DNA from: Wenzhouxiangella sp.
GTDB lineage: Bacteria > Pseudomonadota > Gammaproteobacteria > Xanthomonadales > Wenzhouxiangellaceae
Reading direction: 5' to 3'
Length of the DNA: 7,213 nt
Assembly: GCA_007127425.1 (NCBI GenBank)
Contig: SKZJ01000071.1
Span: 1-7,213, forward strand
In this document: positions 1 to 5,474 of the stretch, piece by piece
Position numbering within the stretch: the stretch's first letter is position 1
Layout: the number at the start of each line of letters is the position of its first letter
Translations under genes and position numbers: made by a program
The notes under the pieces: model-generated
Databases searched by the model: none
What the model saw: the letters and a program-made list of their open reading frames with translations, nothing else
Told to the model about the DNA's origin: nothing

Positions 1-31
1 ACCCGTAGATGTGAAACTCCAGTAACTTGAC

Positions 32-35
32 GGAG
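32..35 (+). promoter_or_regulatory. Shine-Dalgarno site of the sugar dehydrogenase gene
   Basis: GGAG lies six bases before ATG 42 and lies downstream of the alternative TTG start at 27. It therefore supports the shorter protein. Confidence 0.7.
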
Positions 36-41
36 TTTTCC

Positions 42-1142
42 ATGCGCAATTCGCTTGCATTTATATTCTCGATTGCTGTGGCCATGTGGGTGACGGCAGA
101 AGCTTCAGACTATGAACTGGAAGTGCTGGCCGAGCCGCTTGAACATCCATGGTCGATCGCATTCCTGCCGGACGGCGCGATACTGGTCACGGAGCGGCCG
201 GGTCGTTTACGTGTCGTGGATTCTGACGGACTCCGACCAACACCCGTCGCAGGCCTGCCTGAAGTGTTCGCGTCGGGCCAGGCCGGATTGCTCGATGTGC
301 TCCTGGCCGAAGATTTCGAAGAGACCGGCATTCTTTTCCTGTCGTTCGCCCACGGAGATGACGACGAGAACCATACGCGTATTGTTAGTGCGCGATTCGA
401 CGGACAAGAGCTGCTGGAAGTAACCCCGATCTTCACGACGCAGCCCCCGAAAAGTGGCGATGCACACTATGGCGGCCGCATGGCCTGGATGGACGACGGC
501 ACGCTGTTGCTCGGCACCGGCGATGGGTTCTACTTTCGCGAGGAATCGCAGAACCTTGAGAGCCACCTGGGAAAGGTCATCCGCATTCGAGATGACGGCA
601 CCGTGCCGGACGATAATCCTTTCGTCGACACGGCCAATGCAAAGCCGGAAATCTACAGTTACGGGCATCGCAATGTGCAGGCCATCGTATATGACCGTAA
701 CCGCGGAGTGATCTACGCCCATGAGCACGGTCCGCGCGGAGGCGATGAACTCAATATCATCCTTCCAGGCCGGAACTATGGCTGGCCGGTCATCAGCTAT
801 GGCAAGGACTACAGTCGCGCGTTGATCACACCATTCACCTCCTATGAGGGCATGGAACAGCCATTGCTCCACTGGACGCCGTCAATCGCTCCGTCCGGGA
901 TGACACTTTATTACGGTGAGTTGTTTCCGCAGTGGCAAGGAAGCTTCTTCGTTGCGGCACTGGCGGAAGAATCAGTCCGGCGGGTACCGCTGCTCAATGG
1001 TGGTGAGCCGGGCGAACAGGACATATTGTTCACGGAACTCGAACAGCGAATCCGGGATATACGGACCGGGCCGGATGGTGCGCTCTACCTGGTCACCGAC
1101 GAGCCGGATGGGCAGTTGGTACGAGTGGCCCCGTCGCGTTGA
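42..1142 (+). CDS. PQQ-dependent aldose sugar dehydrogenase, YliI/Asd type, secreted
   Basis: The protein has 366 residues. It belongs to the soluble PQQ quinoprotein sugar dehydrogenases (six-bladed propeller), which oxidise the C1 of aldoses in the periplasm. Family signatures run in order: HPWSIAFLPDG (35-45), GQAGLLDV (79-86), AHYGGR (141-146), GTGD (158-161), GKVIRI (177-182), YSYGHRN (205-211), AHEHGPRGGDELN (226-238), NYGWPVISYG (245-254), PSGM (284-287) and RDIRTGPDGALYLVTDE (338-354). H142 aligns with the catalytic base His of A. calcoaceticus GDH-B (family knowledge), and the HEHGPRGGDE stretch is the usual cofactor and calcium region. Residues 1-22 form a signal peptide. I chose ATG 42 over an upstream TTG at 27 because GGAG at 32-35 is well placed and the signal peptide then starts correctly. 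Length is normal for YliI-like enzymes. No PQQ synthesis gene is in view. The family call is firm; the substrate is not known. Confidence 0.95.
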   Translation: MRNSLAFIFSIAVAMWVTAEASDYELEVLAEPLEHPWSIAFLPDGAILVTERPGRLRVVDSDGLRPTPVAGLPEVFASGQAGLLDVLLAEDFEETGILFLSFAHGDDDENHTRIVSARFDGQELLEVTPIFTTQPPKSGDAHYGGRMAWMDDGTLLLGTGDGFYFREESQNLESHLGKVIRIRDDGTVPDDNPFVDTANAKPEIYSYGHRNVQAIVYDRNRGVIYAHEHGPRGGDELNIILPGRNYGWPVISYGKDYSRALITPFTSYEGMEQPLLHWTPSIAPSGMTLYYGELFPQWQGSFFVAALAEESVRRVPLLNGGEPGEQDILFTELEQRIRDIRTGPDGALYLVTDEPDGQLVRVAPSR

Positions 1143-1171
1143 GCTACAGGAGCAGCCCGATCCATGCACCC

Positions 1172-1177
1172 AGGAGA
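1172..1177 (+). promoter_or_regulatory. Shine-Dalgarno site of the four-helix membrane protein gene
   Basis: AGGAGA ends six bases before ATG 1184. It selects that start over the TTG at 1139, which overlaps the stop codon of the previous gene and would add 15 non-membrane residues. Confidence 0.75.
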
Positions 1178-1183
1178 ACAACC

Positions 1184-1705
1184 ATGAGTAGCACACCGGT
1201 TCAGCGCTTGGTCCTTGGCTTTCTGGCCGCGGTTGTTCTGACCGTGGTATGGGGTTCCGTTGTCCAGACTCAGTACAATCTTGCCGCCCTGACCGGTATA
1301 GGAGTTGATATCGGTCTGGGTACCAACCTGCGCGCCACGTTCACCGATATCTTCTCTGGTTTCAGCCTGACGTATGCCGGGTATATGGTGCTGCCGGCTT
1401 TGCTGGTGGCCTTTTTCGTTGCTTGGCTGGTAGTCCAGCGCGCCGGAGCCCCGTTCCTGTGGTTCGGGCTGGCCGGCGGCCTGGCCATCCTGGTTGCCAT
1501 CCCGCTGGTCAATTGGCTGTCGCCATTGGCGCTTCTGATCGGGGCCAGCAGGGATTTTTCTTGCACCATCCTGATGGCCGTGGGGGGAGTAGCCGGCGGG
1601 CTTGTGTTTGCATGGTTGACGCGACCGCACCGGCTCGGTGAATCCGGGACGAGCACCAGCCGCCGCTCCAATCGCGAAACGTCGTCACGCCCGATTTCCA
1701 CATAG
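1184..1705 (+). CDS. Four-helix integral membrane protein, function unknown
   Basis: The protein has 173 residues and I do not recognise the family. Hydrophobic segments lie at about 8-28, 63-84, 91-121 (possibly one long or two short passes around NWLSP) and 127-146. A polar, Ser/Thr/Arg-rich cytoplasmic-type tail covers 147-173. A loop of about 35 residues between helices 1 and 2 (QTQYNLAALTG onward) is only mildly polar and would lie on the periplasmic side if the N-terminus is inside. There are no enzyme motifs. It follows the sugar dehydrogenase by 41 bases and precedes the 48-residue membrane protein by 10 bases, so co-transcription is likely. It could be a structural or transport accessory protein, but nothing in the sequence decides this. 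Codon use resembles the neighbours, so the reading frame itself is well supported. Confidence 0.85.
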   Translation: MSSTPVQRLVLGFLAAVVLTVVWGSVVQTQYNLAALTGIGVDIGLGTNLRATFTDIFSGFSLTYAGYMVLPALLVAFFVAWLVVQRAGAPFLWFGLAGGLAILVAIPLVNWLSPLALLIGASRDFSCTILMAVGGVAGGLVFAWLTRPHRLGESGTSTSRRSNRETSSRPIST

Positions 1706-1708
1706 GAG
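1704..1708 (+). promoter_or_regulatory. Shine-Dalgarno site of the 48-residue membrane protein gene
   Basis: AGGAG overlaps the last two bases of the upstream TAG stop (1703-1705) and sits seven bases before ATG 1716. This arrangement suggests translational coupling of the two membrane protein genes. Confidence 0.75.
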
Positions 1709-1715
1709 ATGGTTC

Positions 1716-1862
1716 ATGTCTACGGCCATTGGTCTTGTCATTCTCGTTCTCGCAGCCGTCTTCCTGTTTCGGGTCACCGCGCTTGCCGCACGTGTGGCAC
1801 TGTCCGTGGTCGCCCTGATCGGCATACTGATCATTCTTATTCCGTTGTTTATCGCCAGTTGA
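1716..1862 (+). CDS. Small two-helix membrane protein of 48 residues
   Basis: The protein starts MSTAIGLVILVL and consists almost entirely of two hydrophobic helices, about residues 4-20 and 26-46. Two arginines (residues 19 and 26) lie in the short connector, which by the positive-inside rule would be cytoplasmic, placing both ends outside. The frame is open upstream to ATG 1638, but those 26 extra residues are arginine-rich, overlap the previous gene, and lack a ribosome site next to them. ATG 1716 has AGGAG at the right distance. It lies 10 bases after the four-helix protein gene and probably shares its transcript, so it may be a small partner of that protein or of an envelope complex. I do not recognise a family. 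Reality of the gene is supported by start site, hydrophobic composition and placement. Confidence 0.72.
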   Translation: MSTAIGLVILVLAAVFLFRVTALAARVALSVVALIGILIILIPLFIAS

Positions 1863-1888
1863 CGGGGCAGGGCGAGCAAGTCGCGTTC

Positions 1889-1892
1889 AGGA
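1889..1892 (+). promoter_or_regulatory. Shine-Dalgarno site deciding a GTG start
   Basis: AGGA lies eight bases before GTG 1901. It supports GTG initiation of the glucosaminidase gene, in place of the longer open frame that runs back through the small membrane protein gene. Confidence 0.55.
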
Positions 1893-1900
1893 ACAGAACA

Positions 1901-3094
1901 GTGAGTAGAGCCAAACAACTAATCTGCAGCGTGTTACTGGCGATGACCATGGCCGCCGGAGGAATTGCCGCGTCGGACCAGACGAATCCGATGATCGAAG
2001 CCCTTGTGCCAGGCAGTACCCAGGTACATTCGACCGAAGAGGTGATGACTTTCCTTCTCGATCACGATTTCGAATGGCCAGTGGCCAGCGATACTTCCAT
2101 CCTCATCGTGCCCCGTATCGTGACGAATGATCTACCCAGCGATTGGGAACATGGTCTGGATATAGCAAGCAGAAAGAGCATCTTCATCAGGCTGCTGGCC
2201 CCATTGATTCTGATAGCCAACGAACAGATCAATGCGGACCGAACCTACATACTGGATGCCATGGCCTCCGGTCATGCCGTGGAATTACGCAACTCAGAGC
2301 GCTACAAGCTGATAGTGACCAGCTACGGCCTTTCCCCAGACACCGCTCCCCTGGAAGTCCTGAAACGGGTTGACATCATTCCACCGGCGCTGGCTATTGC
2401 CCAGGCGATCCTGGAAAGCGGTTGGGGTACATCAAGATTTGCGGCGGAGGGTAATGCTCTGTACGGCGAATGGATGTGGGGGGGAGGAATGCAGCCAATG
2501 CGCCGCGATGCTTCACAGGGTGATTACGGAGTACGGGATTTTTCATCCCTGTTGCGCTCTGCACTGTCTTACATGCAGATCTTGAACACCAGTCATCATT
2601 ACCAGGATTTCAGAACCGCGCGTATGGATCTGCGGTTACGGAACAAGTCCCTTGACGCCTGTACTCTCGCCAAACACCTCGCGGCTTATGCGGCGATCGA
2701 CGGAACAATATACCGCAAGGTGCTGTGCGATCTGATAGTTCAAAACGATTTGCATATTACCGCTTCGGCGGTACTGGCTTCTACGCCGGCGGTCATGCTC
2801 GATTTCAGGGTACCTGAAACCTTTACGGCAATGACTACACCTATGCCTGTGAAGGACGTGGACGTGTCCGACAACGGGATTGAGGCTGACACAGTCGTGC
2901 CTTTCGGCATGATTTTTGCCGTCCACACCTACCTTCCGCTCGATGTCGTGGTCAGACAGGCGGTCGACCAGGTCTTCGTTAACGACCGAGATGGCATGGG
3001 AAAAGCTGCCTGCGAAAGCGACCGTGACCGATTGGTCGGCTTGGCCGACAGCGATGATCGCAGTATGTTTGGCACCGCACTGAAGCCAGACTGA
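1901..3094 (+). CDS. Bax-type glucosaminidase-domain protein, secreted, with long C-terminal tail
   Basis: The protein has 397 residues from GTG 1901. Residues 1-24 form a signal peptide (VLLAMTMAAGGIAAS). Residues 70-113 carry the Bax-family lead-in (VPRIVTNDLPSDW, then LLAPLILIANEQI). Residues 158-284 form the glucosaminidase (GH73-like) domain: PPALAIAQAILESGWGTSRF, NALYGEW, SALSYMQILNTSHHYQDFR and an end near QNDL. Glu172 in LESGWG is the expected catalytic acid. These enzymes cleave beta-1,4 bonds next to N-acetylglucosamine in peptidoglycan and act in the periplasm. E. coli Bax is about 270 residues and ends close to the NDL motif; here about 113 residues follow with no domain I recognise (285-397). 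The tail keeps plausible codon use, so it is probably real coding sequence. The frame is open upstream to 1709, but that part overlaps the small membrane protein gene and lacks a signal peptide. Family call is strong; activity is inferred. Confidence 0.9.
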   Translation: MSRAKQLICSVLLAMTMAAGGIAASDQTNPMIEALVPGSTQVHSTEEVMTFLLDHDFEWPVASDTSILIVPRIVTNDLPSDWEHGLDIASRKSIFIRLLAPLILIANEQINADRTYILDAMASGHAVELRNSERYKLIVTSYGLSPDTAPLEVLKRVDIIPPALAIAQAILESGWGTSRFAAEGNALYGEWMWGGGMQPMRRDASQGDYGVRDFSSLLRSALSYMQILNTSHHYQDFRTARMDLRLRNKSLDACTLAKHLAAYAAIDGTIYRKVLCDLIVQNDLHITASAVLASTPAVMLDFRVPETFTAMTTPMPVKDVDVSDNGIEADTVVPFGMIFAVHTYLPLDVVVRQAVDQVFVNDRDGMGKAACESDRDRLVGLADSDDRSMFGTALKPD

Positions 3095-3098
3095 CATT

Positions 3099-3133
3099 GG
3101 CCTAATGTGGCCTACAGTCTCCCTTATTAGGCC
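3099..3133 (+). promoter_or_regulatory. Inverted repeat between the glucosaminidase and DUF4426 genes
   Basis: GGCCTAAT (3099-3106) is exactly complementary to ATTAGGCC (3126-3133), with a 19-base spacer; a G-U pair could extend it inward. A second copy of TGGCCTA at 3108-3114 could pair with TAGGCC (3128-3133) instead, giving two competing hairpins. There is no T-run after the right arm, so it is a poor intrinsic terminator. It could be an mRNA processing or attenuation hairpin, or a protein-binding palindrome. It starts four bases after the upstream stop codon and ends 24 bases before ATG 3158. Confidence 0.5.
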
Positions 3134-3157
3134 CACTTCCATGGAGAAGAGCGCACC

Positions 3158-3802
3158 ATGAACATCATGCAAAGCAATAAAATTCATAGCATTACGCTAA
3201 CCATCGCCTTGTTGCTCGTTCTGGCTGTATTGGCCGGTTGTGAACGAGACGAGGAGACGGTCGATACCGCCGAGACTCAGCCGCCGGCCAGTCAGCCTGC
3301 TGAGGAACAGCCGCCGGCCGATCAGCCTGCTGAGGAACGACGGCCCGAACAGCCTGCTCGGGAACAGCGGCGGGCCGCCCAGCCTGCTGATGAACACGGT
3401 CCTCTGGAGCATGTTATCGAGTCTGACGGCTATACGCTCCGGGCCAATATCGGTCGCACCGAGAACCTGCCCGAAACCATGGCCAGGCAATACGGCATCG
3501 AACGCGACTCCGATCTCGTCCTGCTCAACGTGGTCGTTCTGGACAATCGGTCGGAAGATCAGCCGGTACCTGTTTCGGCCGACATCAGTGCTCAAATCGA
3601 AAGCCTCAGCGGTCACGTTGAAACGATTGACTTGCAAGAAACCGAATCAGACGGCCATGTCTCTTACATCGGCACCCTTGACGCCAGTTCCGAGCGTTCA
3701 TTCCAGATCCACATAGAGGCACAGCCTGAAGGCGCAGTCGAGCCACTGCATATGCAATTCGACGTCAATCTTGAAGCCTTCGACAACGGTGACTCTGAAT
3801 AG
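3158..3802 (+). CDS. DUF4426 family outer-membrane-type lipoprotein with proline-rich linker
   Basis: The protein has 214 residues. Residues 1-27 form a lipoprotein signal with lipobox LAGC, so Cys28 would be lipidated; Glu29 at +2 does not signal inner-membrane retention, so outer membrane is likely. Residues 41-79 are a Gln/Pro/Glu/Arg-rich linker made of four tandem units. Residues 85-208 match the DUF4426 pattern of gammaproteobacteria: a start around HVIESDGYTLRANI, MARQYGIERDSDLVLLNVVV (108-127), a VSADISAQ strand, a YIGTLDASSERSFQIHIEAQPEG segment (shortened here to its key YIGTL and FQIHIEAQPEG parts) and a final beta strand near FDVNLEAF. The function of DUF4426 is unknown; it looks like a small beta sandwich. 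GGAGA at 3143-3147 serves ATG 3158; ATG 3167 is an alternative. It lies between a peptidoglycan hydrolase and another lipoprotein gene, which suggests an envelope role. Confidence 0.88.
   Translation: MNIMQSNKIHSITLTIALLLVLAVLAGCERDEETVDTAETQPPASQPAEEQPPADQPAEERRPEQPAREQRRAAQPADEHGPLEHVIESDGYTLRANIGRTENLPETMARQYGIERDSDLVLLNVVVLDNRSEDQPVPVSADISAQIESLSGHVETIDLQETESDGHVSYIGTLDASSERSFQIHIEAQPEGAVEPLHMQFDVNLEAFDNGDSE
3278..3394 (+). repeat. Four tandem 27-30 base repeats inside the DUF4426 lipoprotein gene
   Basis: Units lie at 3278-3307, 3308-3337, 3338-3364 and 3365-3394. They encode QPPASQPAEE, QPPADQPAEE, RRPEQPARE and QRRAAQPADE. Units 1 and 2 are nearly identical at DNA level; units 3 and 4 have drifted but keep CAGCCTGCT. 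The array encodes a flexible spacer between the lipid anchor and the folded domain and could change in copy number by slippage or recombination. Confidence 0.85.
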
Positions 3803-3836
3803 CCGGCGGGGGCTCTGGACATGCCAGTCGGCTATC

Positions 3837-4475
3837 ATGCGTACCGCGTTTGTCCTGATGCTGGTCGGTGTGTTCGGTTTGGCCGGATGCCAGTCGATGC
3901 AATATCGCGCCCTCGAGTCCTTCGGTATCGAGAAGCGCGATATTTTGTCCAGCCGGGTGGAAAAAGCTGCCGATGCCCAGGACGAGGCGCGCGAACAATT
4001 TTCCACGGCGCTGGAACAGTTTCGGGCCACAGTCGAGGTCGATGGTGGCGATCTGGAGCGCACGTATAGCCGGTTGGACCGCGAATTCCAGCGCAGCCAG
4101 TCGCGAGCAAAAAACGTCAGTGATCGCATCGCGGCGGTCGAACATGTGGCCGAAGCACTATTTGACGAATGGGAGGATGAACTCGACCTCTACACCGATC
4201 CGGCCCTCAAACGGCGCAGCGAAAACATCCTGCGTGAGACTCGCCAGCGCTATACGCGCATGATGACCGCCATGCAGCGTGCCGAAACGTCCATGGCGCC
4301 GGTGCTCAACGTGTTCCAGGACCAGGTGCTGTTCCTGAAGCACAACCTTAACTCCATGGCCATTGCCGCCGTCCGTGACGAGCTGGCCGATATTGAGCAA
4401 GCCACTGATGAACTGATCATGGCCATGAACCAGGCCATCAGCGAGGCCCGCAGCTTCATCGAAACATTGAAATGA
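3837..4475 (+). CDS. DUF2959 family coiled-coil lipoprotein
   Basis: The protein has 212 residues from ATG 3837. Residues 1-17 are a short lipoprotein signal ending in lipobox LAGC with Cys18; Gln19 at +2 fits an outer-membrane lipoprotein. The mature part is nearly all charged alpha helix with heptad character. The DUF2959 pattern is clear: EKRDILSSRVEKAADAQDEA (in part), EQFSTALEQF, VDGGDLERTYSRLDREF, RIAAVEHVAEALFDEWEDEL, and later VFQDQVLFLKHNLNSMAI and an acidic helix to the end. The function of the family is unknown. The frame is open back to 3771, but that start lies inside the previous gene and hides the lipobox. No good Shine-Dalgarno site precedes ATG 3837, so translation may be weak or coupled to the upstream gene, whose stop is 34 bases away. 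The 3' end overlaps the opposing glycosyltransferase gene by 20 bases. Confidence 0.88.
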   Translation: MRTAFVLMLVGVFGLAGCQSMQYRALESFGIEKRDILSSRVEKAADAQDEAREQFSTALEQFRATVEVDGGDLERTYSRLDREFQRSQSRAKNVSDRIAAVEHVAEALFDEWEDELDLYTDPALKRRSENILRETRQRYTRMMTAMQRAETSMAPVLNVFQDQVLFLKHNLNSMAIAAVRDELADIEQATDELIMAMNQAISEARSFIETLK

Positions 4476-5175
4476 CCCTGCTGGCGCGGACCATGGCCGT
4501 GATTCTCGCCTTGATGCGCACAGCCCCCCGGTTGATACGGTCAAGGATGTAGAGCCGGAATGAAATCGACAGGACATGCCCGATCATCACCAGGCGTCGG
4601 GCGACACCTATTCCTACACCATACTTCCTTTCCTTGATCCGGTGGGCCGTGCCATGTACCAACTCGAACCCCATACCCTTGTCGAACCGCTTTGACGTGT
4701 AATTCAACGCGATTTCTATCTCGAAGCCGGAGACACTATCCGCCGGGATGGCTTCCCACAATCGGCGTGTCAAAGCCCGGTCGCCACCTATAATCGGGAA
4801 AAATCTCAGCAACCGGTTGAGTATCAGTGTCGATCGGGCGCGCAGGCCCACGTTCATCTCGAATTGCCCATCGATGACCGGTTGCATGATTCGGGACAAG
4901 GTCTGCTGTGTATGCCCGGTCACATCAGCGTCAAGAAACAGCAGGGTGCTGGCCTTGGCCGAACGCACTCCAGCATCCAGGGCGGCTGCTTTGCCCACAT
5001 TTCGGTCCAGGCGGATGACGCAGGCGCCCGCAGCCTCTGCCACCTGGGCAGTCGAGTCGGAAGAGCCATCATCCACCACAAGGACCTCATCAATCCAGGG
5101 ATGTTGTAGAGCACAGGCAATGACATCAGCGATCGTGCCGACCTCATTGAACGCGGGTATGACAACCGAGACCAC
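4456..5175 (-). CDS. Glycosyltransferase family 2 protein, dolichyl-phosphate-mannose-synthase-like
   Basis: The protein has 239 residues from a GTG start. It is a GT-A fold family 2 enzyme: VSVVIPAFNEVGTIADVI at the N-terminus (2-19), VLVVDDGSSD (31-40) for nucleotide binding, NVGKAAALDAGV (59-70), and LFLDADV (79-85) with the metal-binding DxD-like motif. GGDRALTRRLW (130-140) and GFEIEIALNY (150-159) are the usual acceptor-side motifs. The C-terminus (193-212) is moderately hydrophobic and basic but shows no clear transmembrane helix, unlike DPM-like enzymes with membrane anchors. It probably moves a sugar from a nucleotide sugar to a lipid or glycan acceptor on the cytoplasmic face; donor and acceptor are unknown. 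It is transcribed from the divergent spacer shared with the histidine kinase. Its 3' end runs into the DUF2959 gene. Confidence 0.92.
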   Translation of the reverse strand: MVSVVIPAFNEVGTIADVIACALQHPWIDEVLVVDDGSSDSTAQVAEAAGACVIRLDRNVGKAAALDAGVRSAKASTLLFLDADVTGHTQQTLSRIMQPVIDGQFEMNVGLRARSTLILNRLLRFFPIIGGDRALTRRLWEAIPADSVSGFEIEIALNYTSKRFDKGMGFELVHGTAHRIKERKYGVGIGVARRLVMIGHVLSISFRLYILDRINRGAVRIKARITAMVRASRVISMFR

Positions 5176-5179
5176 GTTT

Positions 5180-5185
5180 TCCTCT
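5180..5185 (-). promoter_or_regulatory. Shine-Dalgarno site of the glycosyltransferase gene
   Basis: On the minus strand, AGAGGA lies four bases before the GTG start at 5175. A nearby minus-strand ATG at 5191 is out of frame, so GTG is the best start. Confidence 0.65.
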
Positions 5186-5228
5186 CACCATGATGTGGTT
5201 CAAGTTTTGCATTTGAGGGGGTTTAGTA

Positions 5229-5474
5229 ATGTACGGTGCCGCACAAAGCGCCCTTAGTGCAACCCGACTCCCGGTTTGGACGAATCTGAAGCACCTGCAT
5301 TTCGACGTGCGCTGCACGGTTCTGGTTGGTATTGCCAGGAAAGGAGTAAGGGAATATGCTGCAGCGAGACTATTTTTGATTCTCTTGGTTGGGCCATGGA
5401 TCCTGGCACATGGTATTAAGACTAAGCCTTCTGCAAGAAGACGGGTGCTATGCGTCTGCATGAATTCATTCTGA
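5229..5474 (+). CDS. Possible 81-residue ORF overlapping the kinase start, doubtful
   Basis: ATG 5229 is preceded by GAGGGGG at 5215-5221, a passable ribosome site. The product would be basic, with a hydrophobic stretch (LFLILLVGPWILA, about residues 49-61) that could be one membrane helix, and would overlap the kinase start by 25 bases. Against it, the second half uses rare AGA/AGG codons and AT-rich codons unlike its neighbours, it has no recognisable family, and the spacer is where promoters are expected. I rate it more likely chance than gene. Confidence 0.2.
   Translation: MYGAAQSALSATRLPVWTNLKHLHFDVRCTVLVGIARKGVREYAAARLFLILLVGPWILAHGIKTKPSARRRVLCVCMNSF
5356..5379 (+). CDS. Possible 7-residue leader peptide, doubtful
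   Basis: AAGGAG at 5341-5346 stands nine bases before ATG 5356, followed by the short frame MLQRDYF and TGA. The ribosome site is stronger than that of the kinase gene itself, 71 bases downstream. It could be a short leader ORF in the kinase 5' untranslated region, but a frame this short arises easily by chance and I see no attenuator hairpin behind it. Confidence 0.15.
   Translation: MLQRDYF

Larger units (their letters stand above)
5176..5449. other. Divergent spacer between glycosyltransferase and histidine kinase genes
   Basis: This 274-base region must carry the minus-strand promoter for the glycosyltransferase and probably a plus-strand promoter for the kinase. It is more AT-rich than the genes around it in its right half. 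I found no convincing -35/-10 pair with normal spacing on either strand; TATTAA at 5414-5419 is a possible -10 box for the kinase, but its best -35 partner (TTGGGC at 5389-5394) is 19 bases away and weak. The spacer also holds one possible small ORF and one possible leader peptide, listed separately. Confidence 0.6.

Noticed and set aside
207..872. Long antisense open frame of 221 codons within the sugar dehydrogenase gene
   Set aside because: The opposite strand encodes an unmistakable PQQ dehydrogenase along its full length; the antisense product has no motif or ribosome site and is a by-product of G+C-rich codon bias.
1085..1630. Antisense open frame of 181 codons opposite the four-helix membrane protein
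   Set aside because: The product is Gln/Gly/Arg-rich low-complexity sequence, typical of the complement of a hydrophobic coding region.
1709..1900. N-terminal extension of the glucosaminidase frame back to ATG 1709
   Set aside because: It overlaps the small membrane protein gene, is rich in Arg, His and Ser, and would bury the signal peptide that starts at GTG 1901.
3141..3161. Six-codon frame whose TGA overlaps ATG 3158 of the lipoprotein gene
   Set aside because: There is no ribosome site in front of ATG 3141, and its GGAGA is better explained as the Shine-Dalgarno site of the lipoprotein.
2636..3187. Antisense open frame of 183 codons over the glucosaminidase tail
   Set aside because: I considered it as an explanation for the odd tail. 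It runs through the conserved glucosaminidase end and the intergenic inverted repeat, is His/Arg-rich, and shows no family motif.
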